Of a stretch of DNA of 55,824 bases, positions 1-6,758 are shown one piece after another. Made by a program: the position numbers and the translations under genes. The notes under the pieces were generated by a model that saw only the letters and a program-made list of their open reading frames with translations, ran no database searches and had not been told where the DNA came from. The first letter of the stretch is position 1; each line of letters starts with the position of its first letter. The stretch covers positions 1-55,824 of the forward strand of contig BNTW01000009.1 of the NCBI GenBank assembly GCA_025996895.1. Reading direction: 5' to 3'. This DNA is from Bacteroidia bacterium (GTDB lineage: Bacteria > Bacteroidota > Bacteroidia > Bacteroidales > Azobacteroidaceae).

Positions 1-9
1 TAAATATTA

Positions 10-1791
10 ACTGTTTCTGATGTCAACGATACAAACTTTTTGAAGCAATTCACAACACTTTCCCCCTCATCTGAAAAGATCAATAAACTGTTTCTGATGT
101 CAAAGATACAAACTTTTTGAAGCAATTCACAACAGAATCATGTTGTAATCAGTAAACGTATAACTGTTTCTGATGTCAAAGATACAAACTTTTTGAAGCA
201 ATTCACAACTAGATAGTAACGGTAAAGAAAAGGGGTTGCACTGTTTCTGATGTCAAAGATACAAACTTTTTGAAGCAATTCACAACTGTCAGGCTTAGCG
301 GTAAAGAGTGGTTTCAACTGTTTCTGATGTCAAAGATACAAACTTTTTGAAGCAATTCACAACCTATTGACTTTTCTTCTAAATACTATGATAACTGTTT
401 CTGATGTCAAAGATACAAACTTTTTGAAGCAATTCACAACTGTGTATGATAACCTATTAAATTTTTTTCAACTGTTTCTGATGTCAAAGATACAAACTTT
501 TTGAAGCAATTCACAACTAACTGTTATCGTTCCTAAGTCTTTATTGAAACTGTTTCTGATGTCAAAGATACAAACTTTTTGAAGCAATTCACAACTGAAT
601 GAAGTTATTTCTTTTGTCTAGACGACTGTTTCTGATGTCAAAGATACAAACTTTTTGAAGCAATTCACAACTAAAAGTGTCGTTTGAAATGTCGATATAA
701 AACTGTTTCTGATGTCAAAGATACAAACTTTTTGAAGCAATTCACAACTGTGATATTTCCCCTCGGTATAGGTTACTCACTGTTTCTGATGTCAAAGATA
801 CAAACTTTTTGAAGCAATTCACAACTTGATTTATTAACCCCTAATCGCTTGTATACTGTTTCTGATGTCAAAGATACAAACTTTTTGAAGCAATTCACAA
901 CCAAGCTCATTGTCTTGTATTACATACGGAGACTGTTTCTGATGTCAAAGATACAAACTTTTTGAAGCAATTCACAACTGTTTTTAACAGGGGCAGCGAC
1001 CTCATTAGACTGTTTCTGATGTCAAAGATACAAACTTTTTGAAGCAATTCACAACTCTCCCATGTCTCCATATTCGTATGATACCACTGTTTCTGATGTC
1101 AAAGATACAAACTTTTTGAAGCAATTCACAACAACGGAGATAAAATTTGTTTGTTCTTATTACTGTTTCTGATGTCAAAGATACAAACTTTTTGAAGCAA
1201 TTCACAACCGAAAAACCCTTTACCTTCTTCATAAGTGTACTGTTTCTGATGTCAAAGATACAAACTTTTTGAAGCAATTCACAACTCAAACAGGCAAATC
1301 TACTCAGTTTGTTTGACTGTTTCTGATGTCAAAGATACAAACTTTTTGAAGCAATTCACAACTAGGGGACGTAGTAGGCTCGCGCTTTGAATACTGTTTC
1401 TGATGTCAAAGATACAAACTTTTTGAAGCAATTCACAACTCAAATTATGGAGGTTTCCGCAAAACTGATACTGTTTCTGATGTCAAAGATACAAACTTTT
1501 TGAAGCAATTCACAACTGGCGAATACCTATTTGCGCAATAGTGATGACTGTTTCTGATGTCAAAGATACAAACTTTTTGAAGCAATTCACAACTAGACAA
1601 TATGGTGATTTAGATTTTAGCTCACTGTTTCTGATGTCAAAGATACAAACTTTTTGAAGCAATTCACAACAATTCAAGTAAACATCGGTGCCGATACCGG
1701 ACTGTTTCTGATGTCAAAGATACAAACTTTTTGAAGCAATTCACAACATGGAGTTATCCGGCAGGTTTTTTAACCCAACTGTTTCTGATGT
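10..1791 (-). CRISPR. CRISPR array, 47-nt repeats, 23 spacers, type II-C-like
   Basis: Twenty-three full repeats of 47 nt (first at 10-56, second at 87-133) alternate with 23 spacers of 29-31 nt, giving a period near 77 nt. The array ends on the right with a 14-nt partial repeat at 1778-1791. Repeats are identical as far as I can read, except the leftmost, which has one substitution (CAACGAT for CAAAGAT). On the minus strand the repeat begins GTTGTGAATTGC and ends GAAACAGT, like the 47-nt repeats of Bacteroidota type II-C (Cas9) systems. In type II crRNAs the spacer is followed by the GTTGTG end, so crRNAs should be read on the minus strand. No cas9, cas1, cas2 or clear tracrRNA anti-repeat lies in the window; they may lie left of base 1. 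The type assignment rests on repeat form only. Confidence 0.97.
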
Positions 1792-1873
1792 AGAGCATGC
1801 CCACGGTTAGGAACACATAGCAAAACACGTCAAAGCGGGGTTCTGCTTTACTTTTTTCGTTTGTTTTCATTTT

Positions 1874-1934
1874 TTGAGTTTTTAAGCATTTTGACAGAAA
1901 AACGGCTGTTATTTCCCGTTGCTTAAAAACTCAA
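1874..1934. repeat. Perfect 15-bp inverted repeat next to the array
   Basis: TTGAGTTTTTAAGCA at 1874-1888 is the exact reverse complement of 1920-1934, with 31 nt between. A second inverted pair interlocks with it: ACGGCTGTT at 1902-1910 and AACAGCCGT at 1962-1970. The order arm1-armA-arm1'-armA' would be a pseudoknot or two exclusive hairpins in RNA. The right arm is also the left end of the element at 1920-2046, so 1874-1888 may be the remaining end of a second copy of that element. Confidence 0.75.
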
Positions 1935-2046
1935 AGCGTGACCGCTAAAAATTTCGAGAAAAACAGCCGTATAAAATATGTTTTAGAGCATAAAAAAAGC
2001 CCTATTTTGGGGCGACCATATAGTCACGCCATTGAATTTTTAAGCA
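1920..2046. mobile_element. MITE-like 127-bp element with terminal inverted repeats
   Basis: The left end, 1920-1942, begins TGCTTAAAAA and ends GCGTGAC. The right end, 2023-2046, is its imperfect reverse complement, matching at 21 of 24 aligned columns. No ORF lies inside, which fits a miniature inverted-repeat element. I see no convincing target-site duplication. The 1874-1888 sequence repeats the same terminus in right-end orientation. It lies 130 bp from the broken end of the CRISPR array, so it may be part of the event that truncated the array. It could instead be a structured RNA rather than a mobile element. Confidence 0.45.
1992..2013 (-). terminator. Possible weak terminator, minus strand
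   Basis: On the minus strand a GCCC/GGGC stem (1999-2002 with 2010-2013, loop of about 7 nt) is followed by seven T (1992-1998). The stem is short. The bases 2011-2013 are also needed for a second hairpin at 2011-2030 (GTCGCC with a bulged GGCGTGAC arm), so the two structures exclude each other. It lies about 40 nt downstream of the promoter-like site at 2050-2079, so a very short transcript could end here. Confidence 0.4.
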
Positions 2047-2049
2047 TTG

Positions 2050-2079
2050 CAAAGATAAGGACTTTTTTGGAATATACAA
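2050..2079 (-). promoter_or_regulatory. Promoter-like TTG-N19-TATCTTTG
   Basis: On the minus strand TATCTTTG (2050-2057) is preceded by TTG (2077-2079) at 19 bp, a good match to the Bacteroidota sigma-ABfr consensus. Transcription would start near 2044 and run through the inverted-repeat element towards the CRISPR array. No ORF follows, so the product would be a small RNA or a leader for the array. Confidence 0.5.
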
Positions 2080-2135
2080 GAAAAAAGTTATTTTTTTGTT
2101 GGATAAAGTTTTAAATATATAACTTTTTCATAAAG

Positions 2136-2164
2136 AAAAAACCCCGCACGGCTCTGATGCGGGG
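2136..2164 (-). terminator. Rho-independent terminator after the 83-aa gene
   Basis: A 7-bp GC-rich stem (CCCCGCA 2142-2148 with TGCGGGG 2158-2164) is followed on the minus strand by a T-run (2136-2141). It lies about 35 nt beyond the stop of the gene at 2200-2451 and fits as its terminator. Confidence 0.85.
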
Positions 2165-2199
2165 CTGATTGTAATTAAAAAATATAAGATGAGCCTTTT

Positions 2200-2451
2200 T
2201 CATATCTCTATTTTTTCGGCAGAACGTCTAATCCTGTCAGAGAAATCAAACAGCGCATTTCTGAGCTGCGCCCTTTCCGGTATTGTAAAATCGGTAACTC
2301 CTCCATTCCCATCTCTGCCATCCAATTTATGATATATCCACGAGCTGGATTTTCCAAAATACCTTTGTGAGATTTTTGCCCACGATATATCCAAAGCAAT
2401 ATCAGCGAGTTGCTGTTTAACTGTTGTTCTTCTTGTTGCTACTATTTCCAT
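2200..2451 (-). CDS. Small DUF5053-like protein
   Basis: This 83-aa protein has no signal peptide or membrane segment. Its central part (LADIALDISWAKISQRYFGK, then SSSWIYHKLDGRDGNG) and the ending with FTIPERAQLRNALFDFSDRI resemble the small DUF5053 proteins that are common in Bacteroidales mobile regions and phage-like islands. Those have a similar YFGKSxxWxYxxLxG core that looks like a helix-turn-helix, but no function is established. It lies downstream of the 47-aa gene on the same strand, separated by a strong hairpin, and is followed by a clear terminator. The ATG at 2451 is the first start in frame and no better start is seen. Family assignment is from memory of the motif and is moderately sure; the role is unknown. 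Confidence 0.65.
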   Translation of the reverse strand: MEIVATRRTTVKQQLADIALDISWAKISQRYFGKSSSWIYHKLDGRDGNGGVTDFTIPERAQLRNALFDFSDRIRRSAEKIEI

Positions 2452-2469
2452 ATTATTTAATTTTTAATA

Positions 2470-2497
2470 AGTACCGCTCCCCTGCGGGGGCGGTACT
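2470..2497. terminator. Strong hairpin between two small genes
   Basis: AGTACCGC at 2470-2477 pairs with GCGGTACT at 2490-2497, extended inwards by CCCC/GGGG. A T-run (2497-2501) follows on the plus strand, while the minus strand has only an AT-rich tail. It lies between the stop of the 47-aa gene (2508) and the start of the 83-aa gene (2451). It may end transcription of the first gene partly (attenuation), or stop plus-strand transcription entering from the left. Confidence 0.7.
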
Positions 2498-2507
2498 TTT
2501 TGTTTTG

Positions 2508-2651
2508 TTAATCGTTGTCGTAAAGCAGATTTTCGAAGAGTTTCACTGCATACCATTCAAGTTCTTGAGATGGGTTGTGCTTCGATTTTTTGTAGTTGCG
2601 AATGGTTTCTATTAGTTCCCATTTCTGCTCTGTCAAATTTCTCTTTTCCAT
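2508..2651 (-). CDS. 47-aa hypothetical protein
   Basis: A short minus-strand ORF runs from ATG at 2651 to TAA at 2508. It begins MEKRNLTEQKWELIETIRNY and ends LLYDND. The protein is charged and probably helical, with no signal peptide or membrane segment; I do not recognise its family. Support for it being real comes from context. A promoter-like TTTG-N20-TGTCTTTG with an internal palindrome lies 28 nt upstream of its start, and the gene reads in the same direction as the 83-aa gene downstream. Its codon content looks like real coding sequence. The pair is typical of accessory DNA. It could be a regulator or a phage-type small protein; nothing further can be said. Confidence 0.6.
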   Translation of the reverse strand: MEKRNLTEQKWELIETIRNYKKSKHNPSQELEWYAVKLFENLLYDND

Positions 2652-2678
2652 ATATCTTATATATTTTTAATTACACTA

Positions 2679-2710
2679 CAAAGACAGTACGAATTATCGT
2701 ACTATACAAA
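2679..2710 (-). promoter_or_regulatory. Promoter with operator-like palindrome
   Basis: On the minus strand TTTG (2707-2710) and TGTCTTTG (2679-2686; one mismatch to TAnnTTTG) are 20 bp apart. Between them is a perfect 7-bp inverted repeat, AGTACGA (2686-2692) and TCGTACT (2697-2703) with a 4-nt centre. A dimeric repressor bound there would block the promoter of the 47-aa gene. Confidence 0.6.
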
Positions 2711-2886
2711 TATTTTTATGATTATTTTTTCATGAAACATAAGATATTTAAGATTTTTCAACTTTAACTCCAAGAATTTGAATAGTTACTCTTTTGATGT
2801 AAAACGACACTTTTAAATTTAAATCTGTTTTGCAAAGGTAACAATAATTCTAATTGAAAAAAATTTCAGACTATGTAAGTTTTTTT

Positions 2887-2894
2887 TAACTTTG
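2887..2894 (+). promoter_or_regulatory. -7 element TAACTTTG for the hydrolase gene
   Basis: TAACTTTG fits the Bacteroidota -7 consensus and is 21 bp from the ATG at 2916. I see no good TTTG at the usual -33 distance, so this is a half-promoter. It also shows that the upstream in-frame TTG at 2892 lies inside the promoter and is not the start codon. Confidence 0.5.
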
Positions 2895-2915
2895 CACTTT
2901 ATAAAATTTAAAAGT

Positions 2916-3719
2916 ATGAAAAAGTTTCTTATTTTATTCTTGTTTTTATCATCTATTATAACGGTTTTCGGACAAACGACTTACCGCACGGAGAAGGATA
3001 TCAGTTATCGCACTTCTGACGATTCTTATGCCAAGGAGCGTTGTGTATTAGACATTTATTATCCGGAAAATGCAAAAGATTTTGCTACGGTTGTTTGGTT
3101 TCATGGAGGTGGACTGACCGGTGGAAATAAATCCATACCGGAAGAATTGAAGAACTGTGGATTGGCGGTAGTTGCGGTTAATTACCGTTTCTTGCCCAAA
3201 GTGAATATTGCTGATTGTGTGGATGATGCTACGCTTGCCATAGCTTGGGTCTTCAATGAAATTGAAAAATATGGTGGAAGTCCTCAAAAAATATTCGTTT
3301 CCGGTCATTCTGCGGGAGGTTATTTGGTTAGTTTAGTTGGTTTAAATAAACAATTACTGTCAGCCTATCATCTGGATGCCAATTCCATTGCCGGAATAAT
3401 TCCTTTCAGCGGGCAAGCCGTTTCTCATTACAATTATCGTAAAATGATAGGGATTAAGGAGACACAACCAATCATTGATGAATTTGCGCCTCTTTTCTAT
3501 GTCCGTGCGGACGCTCCGCCCTTGATTATTATTTCGGGAGATAGAAACATGGAATTGCTGGGTCGTTATGAAGAAAATGCTTATTTTTGGCGCATGATGA
3601 ATGTTGCCGGACATAAAGAATCTTATTTGTATGAATTGGATGGATATGACCACGGAGCAATGGCTGCGCCGGCTTTCTACATTTTGAAAAACCATATCAA
3701 GCGGATACTGGAAAAATAA
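2916..3719 (+). CDS. Exported alpha/beta hydrolase (carboxylesterase-like)
   Basis: The protein of 267 aa begins with a signal peptide (MKKFLILFLFLSSIITVFGQ), so it acts in the periplasm or outside. It has the oxyanion-hole motif HGGGLTGG near residue 65 and the nucleophile elbow GHSAGG near residue 130, both typical of the hormone-sensitive lipase/BD-FAE esterase group. A late SGDRN segment and GYDHG near residue 246 supply the likely Asp and His of the triad. Such enzymes remove acyl (acetyl, feruloyl) esters, often from decorated polysaccharides. The ATG at 2916 is chosen over an upstream in-frame TTG because the latter overlaps the promoter and would spoil the signal peptide. It is a single gene, not clearly part of an operon. 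Substrate is unknown. Confidence 0.88.
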   Translation: MKKFLILFLFLSSIITVFGQTTYRTEKDISYRTSDDSYAKERCVLDIYYPENAKDFATVVWFHGGGLTGGNKSIPEELKNCGLAVVAVNYRFLPKVNIADCVDDATLAIAWVFNEIEKYGGSPQKIFVSGHSAGGYLVSLVGLNKQLLSAYHLDANSIAGIIPFSGQAVSHYNYRKMIGIKETQPIIDEFAPLFYVRADAPPLIIISGDRNMELLGRYEENAYFWRMMNVAGHKESYLYELDGYDHGAMAAPAFYILKNHIKRILEK

Positions 3720-3836
3720 AATACAGGTAAATTAATGGCGCAAGCAAAAGATATTCACAACTGACAGGCAAAGATAATCATAATTTTATATCAATGGTTT
3801 GAATTTATTCATTTCAAATAGTTTTTGTCGTATCCC

Positions 3837-3867
3837 TTGCGCATCCCAAAAAGAAACTATACCTTTG
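3837..3867 (+). promoter_or_regulatory. Promoter TTG-N20-TACCTTTG upstream of tRNA-Ser
   Basis: TTG (3837-3839) and TACCTTTG (3860-3867) are 20 bp apart, a strong match to the Bacteroidota consensus. The predicted start near 3873 leaves a leader of about 145 nt before the tRNA at 4018. Confidence 0.7.
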
Positions 3868-3877
3868 CACCCGCAAG

Positions 3878-4008
3878 CTATAATGATATTTGCTGGACAA
3901 ATCGGTACAGCGTGAGACAGCTAGCGACAAGCGAGTCGTTATAGACATATTTCGGATTATATGTTTGAAATACAGGATATTAGATGGGGTTGGTTCATAG
4001 CCCTATCT
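3878..4008 (+). ncRNA. Possible structured leader RNA upstream of tRNA-Ser
   Basis: Directly after the promoter, CTATAATGA (3878-3886) can pair with TCGTTATAG (3936-3944) over 9 bp with one G-U. Inside is a 5-bp hairpin ATTTG/CAAAT (3888-3902). A second domain has AGATGGGG (3982-3989) pairing with CCCTATCT (4001-4008) over 8 bp with one wobble. No T-arm or anticodon arm is seen, so the first domain is not a normal tRNA. It may be a processed leader or a separate small RNA; no coding ORF of substance fits. Confidence 0.35.
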
Positions 4009-4017
4009 CTCCGCTTG

Positions 4018-4104
4018 GGAAAGATGCCGGAGTGGTCGATCGGGCCGCACTCGAAATGCGGTGTACGGGTAACTGTACCGGGGGTTCGAATCCCTCTCTT
4101 TCCG
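4018..4104 (+). tRNA. tRNA-Ser (anticodon CGA)
   Basis: The acceptor arms GGAAAGA (4018-4024) and TCTTTCC (4097-4103) pair perfectly, with G4104 as discriminator base; CCA is not encoded, which is common in this phylum. The anticodon stem CCGCA/TGCGG encloses the loop CTCGAAA, anticodon CGA, reading UCG serine codons. A long variable arm (GTACGGGTAACTGTACC) marks it as a class II tRNA, and GGTTCGAATCC forms the T arm. The gene ends 2 nt before the stop codon of the convergent regulator gene, with no terminator of its own visible. Confidence 0.95.
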
Positions 4105-4106
4105 CA

Positions 4107-6674
4107 TTACTCTTCCGTAATGTTTTTGATAGAACCTTGGTAAGTGTCGCCTAACAGGATTTTGTATTCTTTGGCGAAATTATCGAAAGTTGCTTTGGCT
4201 AATCCTTTCTTGCCCATTTTATACAGCGATTTGCACTTCATCGTTAAGGCTTCTTCATTAATCGGGTCGATTTTCAGAATGCAGTCGGCAATTTTCAACT
4301 GAATATCCTGCTGATTGTGGAATGTATTTTTCGGATTACTCACCACCTGCATCAGCACATCAATAATCGTGTTGGAATAATCGGTTTTGAAATTATCTAC
4401 CCATTCCAGCTGAATGTTGGGCAATAAAACACCCTGATTAAGCAATTCGAGCAAGTGCACTAAATCTTCCCGTTTCGTAACATCTTCTCCCTGAATTTGT
4501 TGTGTCAGAGTTAATACTTCTTTATAATCCGACAACACATCGTTGGGGAACGTGATAATCCAATAGCCGTTTTGATTGGTAATATCCACATCTCCCAATT
4601 CCTGCAACAACACGCGCAGTTTTCGCACATTCACACTCCGGTTGTTGCGGGCTGCTTCTTCTGTTTTGTCAAACCACAATAACTCCTGCAATTTGGACGA
4701 CGAAATGCCCTTGTTATTTTTGAGTGTATAAAGGATAATCAACACCAAAATATGCTTGAGCGTAGGCGTAAATTCGCCGGTAATGTTTTTGCCGTCCTTG
4801 TTAAATACCTGAAATCCGCCCAAAAACAAAATCGCTTTTGTCTTGAAATCGTAATGAGGCCGTTCTTTGGTCGTTTCTTCGATTTCTGCAGCGTTCTCCG
4901 CCGGCTCATTTTCGAGCATTTTATCCTTGGCCGAGAGGAAATCGGGTAATAATTTTCCTTTCGATTTCAGTTTCGTACCCAAAAAGAAGAAAAGTACCAG
5001 CAAACACGTGGCAACAATAAAAATATACAGCAGTGTTTGATGGCTTGAAGTCGGGATAGTCTGCAAGATATCTTTCGGTTGTAAAGGTGGAAATTCCAAT
5101 GTGTAAATATTCACCTGTGCCTTTTTTTGGTCGTCGGAATACGAAGCTACCGCAATCAATTTAGATAAGCGGGGTGAATAATATAAATCGCAGTAAGAAG
5201 TAACATCACGGAAAAAGAAATCGATTGTATCGCCCAACGAAACGGCTTTATAGGTGTCTAAATTGATTTTTTTCAACGTGATGGCCGATGTATATTTGCT
5301 GTTCGGATAGGCCAGAACGTATATAGTACTATCGTCGGGCATCACCAGATTGTTGGAATAAACATATCCTTCTTCGCCTTCAATTTCGATGTCGAACAGG
5401 TGTTTAACCTTATTGGTTTTTATGTTGTATTCATATAAATCGGAAAAATTTTTTGGCGACAACTCCTGCCGTCCCATTTCCGCACCTCGTCCGCCCAAAA
5501 TGTAGATTTTGTCGCCGGTAGTGTTTCCTCCCATGGCCGACAAATAACGTGGAATGATAGTGTGCGACAAATCGTAGCTCGTTCGTTCGCCGGTTTTCGT
5601 ATCAATTTTATAAAAATTACTGTTGTATTTGTAAAATCCGTAACCACCAAACAGATATAACGAAGAATCTTCGGGCGAGATATAACGATTATGGTGCGCA
5701 TGATTAGCGTCCGTATCGGGTGAGTCGTAATTCACCCAACTGTTTCGTTCCAAATCAAAAAAGGCATGTTTATCCGAACTGTAGCTGTAATACAACAACC
5801 GGTTGTATAGCGGGTCGAACAGTAGGCGGTTGTGGAATTTGTTTATCGGCATTTCCTTTCCGTTCGCAATCGTTTCCTGTTGGCCGGTTGCCATTGAATA
5901 CACGATCAAATCCTTTTCATTCAGTAAATAGATGTTATTATTGATGGAATCGAACGTGATTTGCGGGAAAATGCCGGTCGAAAATTCCACTACTTTTTTC
6001 CAATAAATATGGTCATCCATCAGCCAGTGCGGATTATGCACAATCGCCGGCCGTTGTTTCAATTCGTCATACACGATATTGTCGGCGTGCTTGTCGAGCG
6101 TCCAATGGTGCATTTCCCTGCCGTTGTTCGTAACTTGCACATTTTGTAAGATAAAAGGAGAAACATCGTTGGCCAGAAAATTTTTCACTTCGCATTGTCC
6201 GAAACTGATACTCAGCGTTCGAAGCGATTTCAGGTCGGAAGGGCAGTCAATAATTTCGTCGTTGAAACGCAACGCAATGCTGTTCTGCTTTTTGTTGAAC
6301 GTGAGCGACACATGATTCCATTCTTCGGTATAGGGGACGCTTTTTAGTTTAAAATCCTGACTGTTCATAACGAAGAAAATACTCGGTTCGTTGTTGATGA
6401 TAAAGTCAAAATTTTCTTCCTTGTTGGAGATAATCCGGAAAATATAACCGAATTTCACCGTTTCGTTTCGTAGAAAAATATCAAAATCAACCGTAAAAAC
6501 GTCCTGTTTGTTGAGTTTATACGATTCTCCGTTGTTCAAAATCAGCGACGTCCGCCGGTCGGTATTGTAATCGTGGGAATAAAAATACAGTCCGGATTGG
6601 GGTAACTGTCCGGATACAATATTACTTCCTATCAGAAGAAATACAAAAAGAGATATGTTCTTGATGAGTTTCAT
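4107..6674 (-). CDS. Membrane-spanning transcription regulator: sensor, TM, winged helix
   Basis: The 855-aa protein starts with a signal peptide (to about residue 22, SGQLPQ). An N-terminal region of about 160 residues resembles a LamG/concanavalin-like fold (LTFNKKQNSIALRFNDE). Residues of about 220-535 carry Kelch-like beta-propeller repeats, for example YLFGGYGFYKYNSN and IYILGGRGAEMG. One membrane helix lies near 545-566 (LLYIFIVATCLLVLFFFLG). After a short linker, about 608-718 looks like an OmpR/SARP-type winged helix, with LWFDKTEEAARNNRSVNVRKL as its recognition region and a BTAD-like helical tail after it. One membrane pass after a signal peptide puts the propeller outside and the DNA-binding part in the cytoplasm. 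It is thus a one-component surface or periplasmic sensor that acts directly on DNA. Target genes are unknown; the neighbouring CotH gene is a candidate. Confidence 0.85.
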   Translation of the reverse strand: MKLIKNISLFVFLLIGSNIVSGQLPQSGLYFYSHDYNTDRRTSLILNNGESYKLNKQDVFTVDFDIFLRNETVKFGYIFRIISNKEENFDFIINNEPSIFFVMNSQDFKLKSVPYTEEWNHVSLTFNKKQNSIALRFNDEIIDCPSDLKSLRTLSISFGQCEVKNFLANDVSPFILQNVQVTNNGREMHHWTLDKHADNIVYDELKQRPAIVHNPHWLMDDHIYWKKVVEFSTGIFPQITFDSINNNIYLLNEKDLIVYSMATGQQETIANGKEMPINKFHNRLLFDPLYNRLLYYSYSSDKHAFFDLERNSWVNYDSPDTDANHAHHNRYISPEDSSLYLFGGYGFYKYNSNFYKIDTKTGERTSYDLSHTIIPRYLSAMGGNTTGDKIYILGGRGAEMGRQELSPKNFSDLYEYNIKTNKVKHLFDIEIEGEEGYVYSNNLVMPDDSTIYVLAYPNSKYTSAITLKKINLDTYKAVSLGDTIDFFFRDVTSYCDLYYSPRLSKLIAVASYSDDQKKAQVNIYTLEFPPLQPKDILQTIPTSSHQTLLYIFIVATCLLVLFFFLGTKLKSKGKLLPDFLSAKDKMLENEPAENAAEIEETTKERPHYDFKTKAILFLGGFQVFNKDGKNITGEFTPTLKHILVLIILYTLKNNKGISSSKLQELLWFDKTEEAARNNRSVNVRKLRVLLQELGDVDITNQNGYWIITFPNDVLSDYKEVLTLTQQIQGEDVTKREDLVHLLELLNQGVLLPNIQLEWVDNFKTDYSNTIIDVLMQVVSNPKNTFHNQQDIQLKIADCILKIDPINEEALTMKCKSLYKMGKKGLAKATFDNFAKEYKILLGDTYQGSIKNITEE

Positions 6675-6692
6675 TTGATTAGATTCGCACTA

Positions 6693-6723
6693 CAAAAGTA
6701 ATACAAATATTTTACTAATCAAA
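6693..6723 (-). promoter_or_regulatory. Promoter TTTG-N19-TACTTTTG of the regulator gene
   Basis: On the minus strand TTTG (6720-6723) and TACTTTTG (6693-6700) are 19 bp apart, and the start codon at 6674 follows at about 18 nt. The regulator therefore has its own promoter, separate from the CotH gene upstream of it. Confidence 0.65.
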
Positions 6724-6758
6724 GAATATACCAAATAAATGCCCGGCTAAAAAACAAA

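Noticed and set aside
1005..1289. 94-aa minus-strand open frame
   Set aside because: It lies entirely in the CRISPR array and its protein only repeats the translated repeat (VVNCFKKFVSLTSETV).
1870..2050. tracrRNA with anti-repeat
   Set aside because: TTTTTAAGCA resembles part of the repeat complement (TTTTTGAAGCA), but it needs a gap and does not extend; on the strand with promoter and terminator the sequence is repeat-like rather than complementary.
2833..2840. Minus-strand TACCTTTG as a promoter for the small genes
   Set aside because: No TTG/TTTG at 17-23 bp upstream, and the site at 2679-2710 is closer and complete.
2892..2915. Upstream TTG start of the hydrolase
   Set aside because: It lies within the -7 promoter element and would add residues before a good signal peptide.
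3768..3780. Minus-strand TATCTTTG at about 3768-3775
   Set aside because: The nearest TTG is only 15 bp away and no gene follows on that strand except antisense to the hydrolase.
3878..3944. Second tRNA gene upstream of tRNA-Ser
   Set aside because: There is a closed 9-bp stem but no TTCGA T-loop and no anticodon arm of the right size.
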